A DNA stretch of 64,000 nucleotides from an uncultured Bacteroidales bacterium (GTDB lineage: Bacteria > Bacteroidota > Bacteroidia > Bacteroidales > ML635J-15), in contig CALDKB010000048.1 in the NCBI GenBank assembly GCA_937899245.1, forward strand, positions 186,001 to 250,000, in the 5' to 3' direction. The position numbers and the translations under genes are program-made. The notes under the pieces were generated by a model. That model was not told the origin of the DNA. It worked only from the letters and a program-made list of their open reading frames with translations, and searched no databases. Of the stretch, positions 54,371-62,413 are shown in pieces; position 1 is the stretch's first letter; the number at the start of each line of letters is the position of its first letter.

Positions 54371-54434
54371 AGGCTAACAGGCTAACAGTCTAACGGTCTT
54401 ACAGGCTCGCAGGCTAACGGTTTTGTAGGCTGGC
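54371..54434. repeat. Degenerate 8-bp tandem repeat, array 3 (8 units)
   Basis: Units: AGGCTAAC, AGGCTAAC, AGTCTAAC, GGTCTTAC, AGGCTCGC, AGGCTAAC, GGTTTTGT, AGGCTGGC. Followed within 30 bp by CGACTGGTCTTCC, as in arrays 1 and 2 (CGACTGGTCTTCT), and later by GTTAGCCT. Confidence 0.85.
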
Positions 54435-54543
54435 TGACAGTTCGACTGGTCTTCCGTCAGACATACGGGCTGGTCTTCAGTTAGCCTTTTAGCCCGACAA
54501 ATAAATTCTCAAACAACATATAACACATATAAAATTCATTCGA

Positions 54544-54665
54544 TGCAAAGCATTGCACCGCTACAGTCTTTGAACATTAAACGTGAAACTTGAAACGGGC
54601 GTTAGCCCATGAAACTTAGAAACGGCGAAGCCATTCAAACAGCGCAGCGAGAAACGGCACCAGCC
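54544..54665. repeat. Cluster of mini-hairpins in the rpsA upstream region
   Basis: Short self-complementary cores TGCAAAGCATTGCA (54544), GGGCGTTAGCCC (54597), GGCGAAGCC (54624), AGCGCAGCG (54641) and GGCACCAGCC (54656) lie between similar A-rich spacers such as GAAACTTAGAAAC and ATTCAAAC. The rest of the 425-bp gap 54355-54779 holds array 3 and the rpsA promoter. Confidence 0.5.
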
Positions 54666-54697
54666 ATTCAAACTTAGAAACTTTTTTTCGCTATTTG

Positions 54698-54727
54698 TTT
54701 GAATTACAAAAAAATGTTGTACTTTTG
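54698..54727 (+). promoter_or_regulatory. Promoter of rpsA
   Basis: TTTG at 54698-54701, 18 bp, then TACTTTTG at 54720-54727, a close fit to the Bacteroidota consensus. Leader of about 45 nt to the ATG. Confidence 0.7.
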
Positions 54728-54779
54728 CGGCTCGAATTTTTTATAAATAATGTCTAACCAAATTAATTGTTTTAATTAA

Positions 54780-56564
54780 ATGATTACTAAAAACATCCAG
54801 CCTATCGAGGATTTCAATTGGGATGCTCTAGGCAAAAAGGAAACTTCATTCGACGGTGTAAGCCGCGAAGAATTGGAACAAAAGTACGGTGAAACCTTCA
54901 GCCAGATTTCAGAAGGTACCGTAGTTGACGGAACTATCGTTGCTATCAACAAGAGAGAAGTTGTTGTTAACATTGGCTACAAGTCTGAAGGTGTTATCAA
55001 CGCAGCAGAATTCCGTTACGAAACCGACATTAAGGTTGGCGACAAGGTTGAAGTATTCGTAGAAAGCATGGAAACTTCTAACGGCCAGCTTTTGTTGTCT
55101 CACAAAAAAGCACAGTCCCTCAAGTCTTGGGATAGAGTTAATGAAGCTTGCGAAAATGACGAAATCGTTAAAGGTTTCATTAAGTGTCGTACTAAGGGCG
55201 GTATGATCGTTGACGTATTCGGTATCGAAGCATTCTTGCCGGGTTCTCAGATCGATGTTAAGCCTATCCGCGACTACGACGTATTCGTTGGCAAGACTAT
55301 GGAACTGAAAGTTGTAAAGATCAACGACGAATTCAAGAATGTTGTTGTTTCTCACAAGGCACTCATCGAAGCTGAACTTGAAGAACAGAAGAAGCAGATC
55401 ATTTCTAAACTCGAAAAGGGTCAGGTTCTTGAAGGTACAGTTAAGAACATTACAAGCTACGGCGTATTCATCGACTTGGGTGGTGTTGACGGTCTTATCC
55501 ACATCACAGACTTGTCATGGGGCCGCGTAACTCATCCAGAAGAAATCGTTACTTTGGATTCTAAGATTCAGGTTGTTATCCTCGACTTCGACGATGATAA
55601 GAAGCGTATCGCTCTTGGTTTGAAGCAGTTGACTCCTCATCCATGGGATTCTCTTGACGCTAACCTCAATGTTGGTGACAAGGTTAAGGGTAAAGTTGTC
55701 GTTATTGCTGACTATGGTGCATTCATCGAAATCGCTCCTGGCGTTGAAGGTTTGATTCACGTTTCTGAAATGTCTTGGTCGCAGCACTTGCGTCAGGCTC
55801 AGGAATTCATGAAGGTTGGCGACGATGTTGAAGCTGTTATCTTGACTCTCGACCGCGAAGAACGCAAGATGTCATTGGGTATCAAGCAACTTCACCCAGA
55901 TCCATGGGAAGAAATCGACCAGAAGTACCCGGTTGGTTCTAAGCACAATGCTAAGGTTCGCAACTTCACCAACTTCGGCGTATTCGTTGAATTGGAAGAA
56001 GGTGTTGACGGTTTGGTTCATATTTCAGACCTTTCTTGGACAAAGAAGATTAAGCACCCGGCTGAATTCACTTCAGTAGGAGCAGAACTCGAAGTAGTAG
56101 TATTGGAAATCGATAAGGAAAATCGTCGTTTGAGCTTGGGCCACAAGCAGATCGAAGAAAATCCTTGGGACGTTTTCGAAACTATCTTCACAGTTGATTC
56201 TATCCACGAAGGAACTATCGTTGAAATGAACGATAAGGGTTCTATCATCGCATTGCCTTACGGTGTTGAAGGTTTCGCAACTCCAAAGCACCTCATCAAG
56301 GAAGACGGTACTCCAGCTAAGATCGACGAAAAGTTGAACTTCAAGGTTATCGAATTCAACAAGGAAAACAAGAAGATTTTTGTTTCTCACTCAAGAACTT
56401 TCGAAGACCTTAACAAGGTAGCTGCCGACGAAGAAAAGAAGGCAAAGGAACCAAAGGCAAAGAAGACTAAGCCGGTTGAGAAGGTTGAAAAGACCACTAT
56501 CGGTGACGTTACAGATCTTGCAGCTTTGAAGGAAGAACTTTTGAAGCAGGAAAACCAGAAATAA
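54780..56564 (+). CDS. rpsA: 30S ribosomal protein S1
   Basis: 594 residues with six S1/OB-fold repeats starting about residue 45 (GTVVDGTIVAINKREVVVNI, GTVKNITSYGVFIDLGGVDG with LIHITDLSW, GKVVVIADYGAFIEIAPGVE, AKVRNFTNFGVFVELEEGVD with LVHISDLSW, GTIVEMNDKGSIIALPYGVE) and a lysine-rich C-terminus. Binds mRNA on the small ribosomal subunit. Codon use is strongly biased, as expected for a highly expressed gene. Own promoter and terminator. Confidence 0.97.
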   Translation: MITKNIQPIEDFNWDALGKKETSFDGVSREELEQKYGETFSQISEGTVVDGTIVAINKREVVVNIGYKSEGVINAAEFRYETDIKVGDKVEVFVESMETSNGQLLLSHKKAQSLKSWDRVNEACENDEIVKGFIKCRTKGGMIVDVFGIEAFLPGSQIDVKPIRDYDVFVGKTMELKVVKINDEFKNVVVSHKALIEAELEEQKKQIISKLEKGQVLEGTVKNITSYGVFIDLGGVDGLIHITDLSWGRVTHPEEIVTLDSKIQVVILDFDDDKKRIALGLKQLTPHPWDSLDANLNVGDKVKGKVVVIADYGAFIEIAPGVEGLIHVSEMSWSQHLRQAQEFMKVGDDVEAVILTLDREERKMSLGIKQLHPDPWEEIDQKYPVGSKHNAKVRNFTNFGVFVELEEGVDGLVHISDLSWTKKIKHPAEFTSVGAELEVVVLEIDKENRRLSLGHKQIEENPWDVFETIFTVDSIHEGTIVEMNDKGSIIALPYGVEGFATPKHLIKEDGTPAKIDEKLNFKVIEFNKENKKIFVSHSRTFEDLNKVAADEEKKAKEPKAKKTKPVEKVEKTTIGDVTDLAALKEELLKQENQK

Positions 56565-56585
56565 ATTTAACTTTGGTTGATATTT

Positions 56586-56615
56586 AAAAGGACTCCATTG
56601 TGAGTCCTTTTTTTT
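56586..56615 (+). terminator. Rho-independent terminator of rpsA
   Basis: AAGGACTC and GAGTCCTT pair around CATTGT, followed by a T run. Confidence 0.88.
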
Positions 56616-56694
56616 GCAAAAAAAGAAAAAAGTTTTGGCTACTAAACTAATAATGATTAATATTGCCTTCAATTAATTTAAAATTTTTAAAGTT

Positions 56695-58041
56695 ATGAAA
56701 AAAGTTTACATGATTTTGGCTGCCTTGTTAATAGGTAGCATGTGCTTTGCACAAGGTCGTCTTATTAAGATGACAAATCAATCTATCAGCACTGACAGAA
56801 GTGGCTGGATTGGTAATACTGCTCTACAATCACTTGATATTATCAACGCAGGTGACGAATATGCAATTGTACCAAATGAATTGCAGGATATCTCTGCTGG
56901 TTCTGTGGTTACAAAGGTTAAATTCTATGCAGATGCAACATCCTATGCTCAATATGGAGCTACAAACAATTCTTACATTGTAAAGGTTTATGAAAATGTT
57001 ACGTTGGGCGGAGATTATGCTGCTTATGGATTGTATGACGTTGCGTCTACAGGAACAGCAGTATACGAACAACAAGTAACAGCTGTAGATGGATGGAATG
57101 AAGTAACATTGACTACTCCATATACAGTTAATAATAATAATTTCTGGATTGCAATACATGCTAATGGAACAAGTGCTGTTTTCTTTGGCGCTCCAAATGC
57201 AAGTATGGAAACAGCATACTATAAATATTTTACAGCAAGTGAACAGCAAGCAGCTCAAATAGGTTGCAATCCTGGTGATAGTTTCTGGACTATTCCAGAA
57301 TATTGTGCAGATGAAGAATGCACAGAAACAGAAATTGATCCTGTGACTCTTGCAATATATGTTGACGATGGTGCTGTATATGTTCCTTCATCAGACTTTG
57401 AAGCTAGATTCTTTGGCGGTATTTCTAACAATCAGTTAACTCCAGCTGAAGCTTCATATGCTTTAACATCAGCAGACCAGGCATTGACTTTGTTGCCTTT
57501 CTATGCTAACAATGGTGCAGACGATGCTGTAGAAGGTACTGTAACTTTCGATATTACTGTTGATGGACAATCTGTATTGCCAACTGGTCCTATATCTATG
57601 ACTCTTGATGGAACAGATACAATTCCTGTTGGTGGATGGTACAATCTTATGCCAGAACCATATTCTTATCCTATAACAGCTCAAGAAATGATTGATGCAG
57701 GTCTTTCTGGCACTTTCGATGTATGCTTTACTGTTACATACACTGGCAACGATCCTGATTTGACAAACAACAGCTACTGCGTTCCTGTTACTTTGAATGT
57801 TGTTTCTGTTGAAGAAAACATCGCAGCTTCTGTTTCTGTATATCCTAACCCAGCAAACGATATCTTCACTGTTGCTAACGCAGAAGGTGCAAATATCGTT
57901 GTTGTTAACTCTCTTGGCCAGGTTGTAGCTAACATCGAAAATGCAGCTGCCAACCAGACAATCGATGCTTCTAACTTCGCAAACGGAACTTACTTTGTAA
58001 AGGTTAATGAAGAAGTTGTTAAGATCAACGTTGTTAAGTAA
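56695..58041 (+). CDS. Secreted T9SS cargo protein
   Basis: 448 residues. Signal peptide (KKVYMILAALLIGSMCFAQ); beta-rich region with no catalytic motif seen (IVPNELQDISAGSVVTKVKF, NNFWIAIHANGTSAVFFGAP), a CARDB-like stretch (YTGNDPDLTNNSYCVPV) and a type A sorting domain (SVYPNPANDIFTVANAEGA to the end). Found on the surface or released through T9SS; function unknown. Strong, rpsA-like codon bias in the sorting domain suggests high expression. Confidence 0.85.
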   Translation: MKKVYMILAALLIGSMCFAQGRLIKMTNQSISTDRSGWIGNTALQSLDIINAGDEYAIVPNELQDISAGSVVTKVKFYADATSYAQYGATNNSYIVKVYENVTLGGDYAAYGLYDVASTGTAVYEQQVTAVDGWNEVTLTTPYTVNNNNFWIAIHANGTSAVFFGAPNASMETAYYKYFTASEQQAAQIGCNPGDSFWTIPEYCADEECTETEIDPVTLAIYVDDGAVYVPSSDFEARFFGGISNNQLTPAEASYALTSADQALTLLPFYANNGADDAVEGTVTFDITVDGQSVLPTGPISMTLDGTDTIPVGGWYNLMPEPYSYPITAQEMIDAGLSGTFDVCFTVTYTGNDPDLTNNSYCVPVTLNVVSVEENIAASVSVYPNPANDIFTVANAEGANIVVVNSLGQVVANIENAAANQTIDASNFANGTYFVKVNEEVVKINVVK

Positions 58042-58067
58042 TCTTAATTAGCTTGAACACATATAAG

Positions 58068-58093
58068 GCCTCGCAGAAATGCGGGGCTTTTTT
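58068..58093 (+). terminator. Rho-independent terminator of the T9SS cargo gene
   Basis: GCCTCGCA and TGCGGGGC pair around GAAA (one wobble), followed by six T. Confidence 0.85.
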
Positions 58094-58262
58094 GTTTTGA
58101 TAAATTAGCCATAATGTCCACATCGTTGTTTTTTTAAAGAAATCGAGTGATTGCTATGGCTTTTGTTGTGTAAATTGGTATCGGCTTCATTTTTAACAAG
58201 TTCATGTTAAAAAATACCTATTTAAAAACTTGTTGTATAACATATTTTTTGAAAAAATGCTA

Positions 58263-58270
58263 TATTTTTG
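58263..58270 (+). promoter_or_regulatory. -7 promoter element of the IscU-like/GGGtGRT operon
   Basis: TATTTTTG fits TAnnTTTG, 69 bp ahead of the ATG. The 298-bp gap 58042-58339 also holds the previous terminator and an 8-bp inverted repeat (AACAAGTT 58195-58202 with AACTTGTT 58227-58234) of unknown meaning. Confidence 0.5.
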
Positions 58271-58339
58271 CAATGGTCATAAGAAGGCCTTGCCTTGTGG
58301 CATTATAAAGGAACAACAGAATTAAAAAATTAGATATTT

Positions 58340-59041
58340 ATGATTTATTCTCACGAAGTGCAGCATCAGTGTTGCGTAAAGAAGGGCCCAAATCATGGTC
58401 CTGCACCAATTCCAGAAGAAGGTAAATGGGTAAAAGTAAAAGAAGTTAAGGATATTTCCGGTTTGACACACGGAATCGGTTGGTGTGCACCTCAGCAGGG
58501 CGCTTGCAAGCTAACACTGAATGTTAAGGAAGGTATTATCGAGGAAGCTCTTGTCGAAACTATCGGATGCTCTGGAATGACACATTCGGCAGCTATGGCT
58601 GGTGAAATTCTTGTCGGCAAGACTTTGCTTGAGGCTCTCAACACCGACCTAGTATGCGATGCAATAAATACGGCAATGCGCGAATTGTTCCTGCAGATTG
58701 TTTACGGACGTACACAGTCGGCATTTTCAGAGGGCGGTTTGGTTATTGGTGCTGGTCTCGAGGATTTGGGCAAAGGCCTTCGCTCGCAGGTCGCAACTAT
58801 GTTTGCAACTAAGGATAAAGGTGTTAGATATCTGGAAATGGCTGAAGGCTATGTCACAAAGATTGCTCTCGATGAAGATGACGAGGTTTGTGGCTACGAA
58901 TTCGTTCGCCTTGGCGTAATGATGGACCTTATTAAGAAGGGTACAGATGCAAACGAAGCTCTTAAGAAGGCAACATCAAACTACGGACGCTTTACAAAGG
59001 AACAGGGCGCAGTAAAGTTTATTGATCCGAGAATTGAATAA
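58340..59041 (+). CDS. IscU/NifU-like iron-sulfur scaffold protein paired with GGGtGRT protein
   Basis: 233 residues. The central part resembles the IscU fold: CKLTLNVKEGIIEEALVETI followed by GCSGMTHSAAMAGEILVGKT (C77 at the position of the second IscU ligand). Other cysteines are C11, C12, C49, C56 and C106; the last IscU ligand cysteine is not obvious. A non-canonical N-terminal extension (VQHQCCVKKGPNHGPAP) and a C-terminal domain (about 150-233) distinguish it from standard IscU. Next to the GGGtGRT gene as in many anaerobes. A role in cluster assembly is inferred from the fold only. Confidence 0.82.
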   Translation: MIYSHEVQHQCCVKKGPNHGPAPIPEEGKWVKVKEVKDISGLTHGIGWCAPQQGACKLTLNVKEGIIEEALVETIGCSGMTHSAAMAGEILVGKTLLEALNTDLVCDAINTAMRELFLQIVYGRTQSAFSEGGLVIGAGLEDLGKGLRSQVATMFATKDKGVRYLEMAEGYVTKIALDEDDEVCGYEFVRLGVMMDLIKKGTDANEALKKATSNYGRFTKEQGAVKFIDPRIE

Positions 59042-59073
59042 ATCCATATTTGTTAATATAAAAACAGGAAATT

Positions 59074-60084
59074 ATGATTAGAGAAGTAAAATTTGAAAGT
59101 CAGGAACGCCGCATGGACAATATCATCAAGGTATTGAATGCATACGGAATAGCCTCAATTGAGGAAGCGAACAAGATATGCGACGAATATGGATTGGATC
59201 CTTACTTGGAATGTGAACGTACGCAGAACATTTGCTTTGAGAATGCAAAGTGGGCGTATGTAGTTGGGGCCGCAATAGCTATAAAGAAGAATTGCAAGAC
59301 TGCAGCAGAGGCAGCAGAGGCAATTGGCGAGGGCTTGCAGGCATTCTGCATCAAAGGTTCTGTCGCCGACGATCGTAAGGTTGGTTTGGGCCATGGTAAC
59401 CTTGCAGCCCGTTTGTTGACCGAGGATACACAGTGCTTTGCTTTCCTCGCTGGTCACGAATCGTTTGCTGCAGCAGAAGGTGCTATTAAGATTGCAGAAA
59501 TGGCAAACAAGGTACGAAAGAATCCGCTACGCGTTATCCTTAACGGACTTGGCAAGGATGCCGCAATGATTATCTCGCGTATCAATGGCTTTACATACGT
59601 ACAGACCGAATTCGACTATTATACAGGCGAGCTTAAGATTGTTCGCACAAAGGCATATTCTAATGGACCTCGTGCAAAGGTTAACTGCTATGGCGCCGAT
59701 GATGTCCGCGAAGGTGTTGCTATCATGTGGAAGGAAGATGTTGATGTTTCGATAACAGGCAATTCGACAAATCCGACACGATTCCAGCATCCTGTTGCAG
59801 GAACTTACAAGAAGGAACGTATTCTTGCCGGCAAGAAGTATTTCTCGGTTGCTTCTGGTGGCGGAACTGGCCGTACTTTACATCCAGATAATATGGCTGC
59901 TGGTCCTGCATCTTACGGTATGACCGATACAATGGGACGTATGCATTCTGACGCACAGTTCGCTGGTTCGTCTTCGGTTCCTGCTCATGTAGAGATGATG
60001 GGATACCTTGGCATGGGCAATAACCCGATGGTTGGTGCAACTGTTGCTGTAGCCGTATCGGTAGAAGAAGCATTGAAAAAATAG
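59074..60084 (+). CDS. GGGtGRT protein
   Basis: 336 residues, conserved family of anaerobes named for its motif: SVASGGGTGRTLHPDN, with GGGTGRT at 262-268. Other regular features are CERTQNICFENAKWAYVVGA (C47, C54), KVGLGHGNLAARLLTEDTQC and PLRVILNGLGKDAAMIISRI. No enzyme motif I can name; the glycine-rich motif may bind a phosphate-containing cofactor. It follows the IscU-like gene by 32 bp in one operon. The function is not established. Confidence 0.9.
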   Translation: MIREVKFESQERRMDNIIKVLNAYGIASIEEANKICDEYGLDPYLECERTQNICFENAKWAYVVGAAIAIKKNCKTAAEAAEAIGEGLQAFCIKGSVADDRKVGLGHGNLAARLLTEDTQCFAFLAGHESFAAAEGAIKIAEMANKVRKNPLRVILNGLGKDAAMIISRINGFTYVQTEFDYYTGELKIVRTKAYSNGPRAKVNCYGADDVREGVAIMWKEDVDVSITGNSTNPTRFQHPVAGTYKKERILAGKKYFSVASGGGTGRTLHPDNMAAGPASYGMTDTMGRMHSDAQFAGSSSVPAHVEMMGYLGMGNNPMVGATVAVAVSVEEALKK

Positions 60085-60124
60085 TGTATTAAGGACTTTG
60101 TAGTCCGTATATGGTGAAATATAA

Positions 60125-60157
60125 AGACTGTATTGGCGACAATGCAGTCTTTTTTTG
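60125..60157 (+). terminator. Rho-independent terminator after the GGGtGRT gene
   Basis: AGACTGTATTG and CAATGCAGTCT pair around GCGA (one wobble), followed by a T run. Confidence 0.88.
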
Positions 60158-60190
60158 TGTAAATATTCAATCAAAAATCATATTTCTCCT

Positions 60191-60198
60191 TATCTTTG
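60191..60198 (+). promoter_or_regulatory. -7 promoter element of tgt, very close to the start codon
   Basis: TATCTTTG ends only 4 bp before the ATG at 60203, so the transcript probably has almost no 5' leader. Confidence 0.55.
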
Positions 60199-60202
60199 CA
60201 CA

Positions 60203-61333
60203 ATGAATTTTAAGATTTTACATAAGGACGAAAAGACCAATGCTCGTCGTGGTGTTATCACCACCGACCATGGTGAGATTCAGACTCCTATATTTATGCC
60301 TGTGGGAACCTGTGGAACAGTAAAAGGTGTTCATACTCGCGAAATAAAGGATGATATAAAGGCGCAGATAATCCTGGGTAACACATACCATTTGTATTTG
60401 CGTCCCGGAATAGAGATTATTAACAAGGCCGGTGGCCTGCACAAGTTTAACGGCTGGGATGGCCCTATTCTTACCGATAGCGGTGGCTTTCAGGTGTTTT
60501 CTATGGCAGATTGCCGCAGGTTGACAGAGGAAGGTGCTATTTTCAAGAGCCATATCGACGGTTCTAAGCATATTTTCACGCCCGAACGGGTTGTTGACAT
60601 ACAGCGTAACATCGGAGCCGACATAATTATGGCTTTCGACGAGTGCACACCATATCCATGTGAATATAAATATGCCAAGAAATCGCTGAAACTTACAAAT
60701 TCATGGCTGACACGAGGTTGGAACCATTTCAACGAAACAGAAGGCCTATATGGTTATCGGCAGGCGTTTTTCCCTATTGTACAAGGCTCTACCTACAAGG
60801 ACTTGCGCATTGAATCGGCAAAATATGTGGCCGACATAGGCGCAGAAGGAAATGCTATCGGTGGACTTTCGGTGGGAGAACCGACCGAACAGATGTACGA
60901 TATGATTGAAGTCGTAAACGAATATCTACCTCAGGACAAGCCGCGTTATCTTATGGGCGTTGGAACTCCAGCGAATATTCTCGAGGGGATTGCTCGTGGA
61001 ATCGATATGTTCGATTGTGTAATGCCTACACGTAACGCACGCAACGGAATGCTTTTCACGATGGAAGGTACCATGAACATGCGCAACGAAAAATGGAAGG
61101 ACGACTTTTCTCCTCTTGATGAAAATGGAACTACCTTTGTGGATTCATTCTATTCGAAGGCATATTTGCGTCACCTTGTAATTGCCGGAGAGATCTTGTC
61201 GGGACAAATTGCCAGCATTCATAACCTGGGATTCTACCTTGAACTTGTTCGACAGGCTCGCGAACATATCGAGGACGGAACTTTTGCCGACTGGAAGAAG
61301 ATGATGGTAGAAAAATTAAGCAGAAGACTTTAA
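60203..61333 (+). CDS. tgt: tRNA-guanine transglycosylase
   Basis: Exchanges G34 for a queuosine precursor in tRNAs with GUN anticodons. 376 residues from ATG 60203; the longer frame from GTG 60155 would cross the promoter. TIM barrel with D92 (LTDSGGFQVFS), VQGSTYKDLR, GGLSVGEP and the nucleophile D271 in FDCVMPTRNARNG. The zinc-site segment that normally reads CxCxxC is replaced by ENGTTFVDSFYSKAYLRHL (308-324), without cysteine. Overlaps the next gene by one base. Confidence 0.93.
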   Translation: MNFKILHKDEKTNARRGVITTDHGEIQTPIFMPVGTCGTVKGVHTREIKDDIKAQIILGNTYHLYLRPGIEIINKAGGLHKFNGWDGPILTDSGGFQVFSMADCRRLTEEGAIFKSHIDGSKHIFTPERVVDIQRNIGADIIMAFDECTPYPCEYKYAKKSLKLTNSWLTRGWNHFNETEGLYGYRQAFFPIVQGSTYKDLRIESAKYVADIGAEGNAIGGLSVGEPTEQMYDMIEVVNEYLPQDKPRYLMGVGTPANILEGIARGIDMFDCVMPTRNARNGMLFTMEGTMNMRNEKWKDDFSPLDENGTTFVDSFYSKAYLRHLVIAGEILSGQIASIHNLGFYLELVRQAREHIEDGTFADWKKMMVEKLSRRL

Positions 61334-62412
61334 TGCGTAGACTCGACTGGTACATATTGCGTAAGTTTATGGGCACCTTTTTCCTAGCCCTCTTCCTTAT
61401 TATTTGTGTAGCTGTCGTTTTTGACATTTCCGAAAAGATAGACAACTTTATAGATAAAGGTGCGTCTGTTCCTGATATTATCTTCAAGTACTATCTGAAT
61501 TTTATTCCAAACTTTGCAAACTTGTTCTGTGCTTTGTTTGTGTTCATCTCTGTGATATTCTTTACATCCAAGATGGCGGGCAAGTCGGAGTTCATTGCAA
61601 TGTTTGCCAGCGGAATCAGCCGTTTGCGCCTGCTGAGGCCTTATTTCATTGGTGGTTTGATAATCACAGCATTTTCGTTTTTCCTTGGCAACTATATGAT
61701 ACCAGACTGCAACAAGGAGCGTATTGCTTTCGAGGAAAAATATGTGACTAGGGTTGGCCCCCGAATCAGTTCGTTCAATGTGCACAGGCAATTGGAACCT
61801 GGCTTGTATTTTTATATCGAAAGCTATAACCGCGAGCATGATGTCGGCTTACAGATGTCGTTGGAAAAATTTGACGGCGTTGAACTAAAGTCGAAGATGA
61901 CGGCAGATATGTTTTGCTGGGACTCAAATACTGGCAAGTGGATAGCCAAGAACTATTGCATAAGGACATTTGACGGCGAGCATGAGACTATAGAGACGGG
62001 CGAGCAGATGGATACGGTTATTAGGATTACACCGGATGATTTCTTCAAGAAAACAACAGCGATGGAAGCTATGAACGACAAGGAACTCCGAGACTATATC
62101 GCCGAACAGAAACTGTCGGGAACATCTGCGGTAATATCCAGCGAGATAGAGCTTTATAATCGTATGGCATCGCCATTTTCAACATTTATACTCACTATTA
62201 TCGGATTTGCATTGTCGGTTAAGAAGCGCCGTGGAGGTCTGGGAATCAATATCGGTATAGGTTTGTTGCTCAGTTTCTCATACATTCTGTTCCAACGTTT
62301 TGCTACGACTTTTGCTCTGAGCGGTACGCTTTCTCCAATGTTGGCGGTCTGGGTGCCAAATGTCATATTTGCATTTATTGCAGCAATAGTCTATTTTACA
62401 GCATCCAAGTAA
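61333..62412 (+). CDS. LptF/LptG-family permease (YjgP/YjgQ)
   Basis: 359 residues, six membrane helices: three in the first 130 residues (GTFFLALFLIICVAVVFDIS, NLFCALFVFISVIFFTSKMA, LLRPYFIGGLIITAFSFFLG), a periplasmic jellyroll of about 140 residues, and three at the end. FIAMFASGISRLRLLRPY is the usual coupling-helix region. It is part of the LPS transporter that lifts LPS from the inner membrane; partner LptB is not in the window. Start overlaps the tgt stop (TAATG). Confidence 0.9.
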   Translation: MRRLDWYILRKFMGTFFLALFLIICVAVVFDISEKIDNFIDKGASVPDIIFKYYLNFIPNFANLFCALFVFISVIFFTSKMAGKSEFIAMFASGISRLRLLRPYFIGGLIITAFSFFLGNYMIPDCNKERIAFEEKYVTRVGPRISSFNVHRQLEPGLYFYIESYNREHDVGLQMSLEKFDGVELKSKMTADMFCWDSNTGKWIAKNYCIRTFDGEHETIETGEQMDTVIRITPDDFFKKTTAMEAMNDKELRDYIAEQKLSGTSAVISSEIELYNRMASPFSTFILTIIGFALSVKKRRGGLGINIGIGLLLSFSYILFQRFATTFALSGTLSPMLAVWVPNVIFAFIAAIVYFTASK

Positions 62413-62413
62413 T

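Noticed and set aside
50586..54434. Regular repeats considered as a CRISPR array
   Set aside because: The unit is 8 bp, degenerate and contiguous, with no unique spacers and no cas genes.
58195..58234. 8-bp inverted repeat AACAAGTT/AACTTGTT as an operator or riboswitch
   Set aside because: The 24-bp spacer and AT-rich context make chance likely; not conserved elsewhere in the window.
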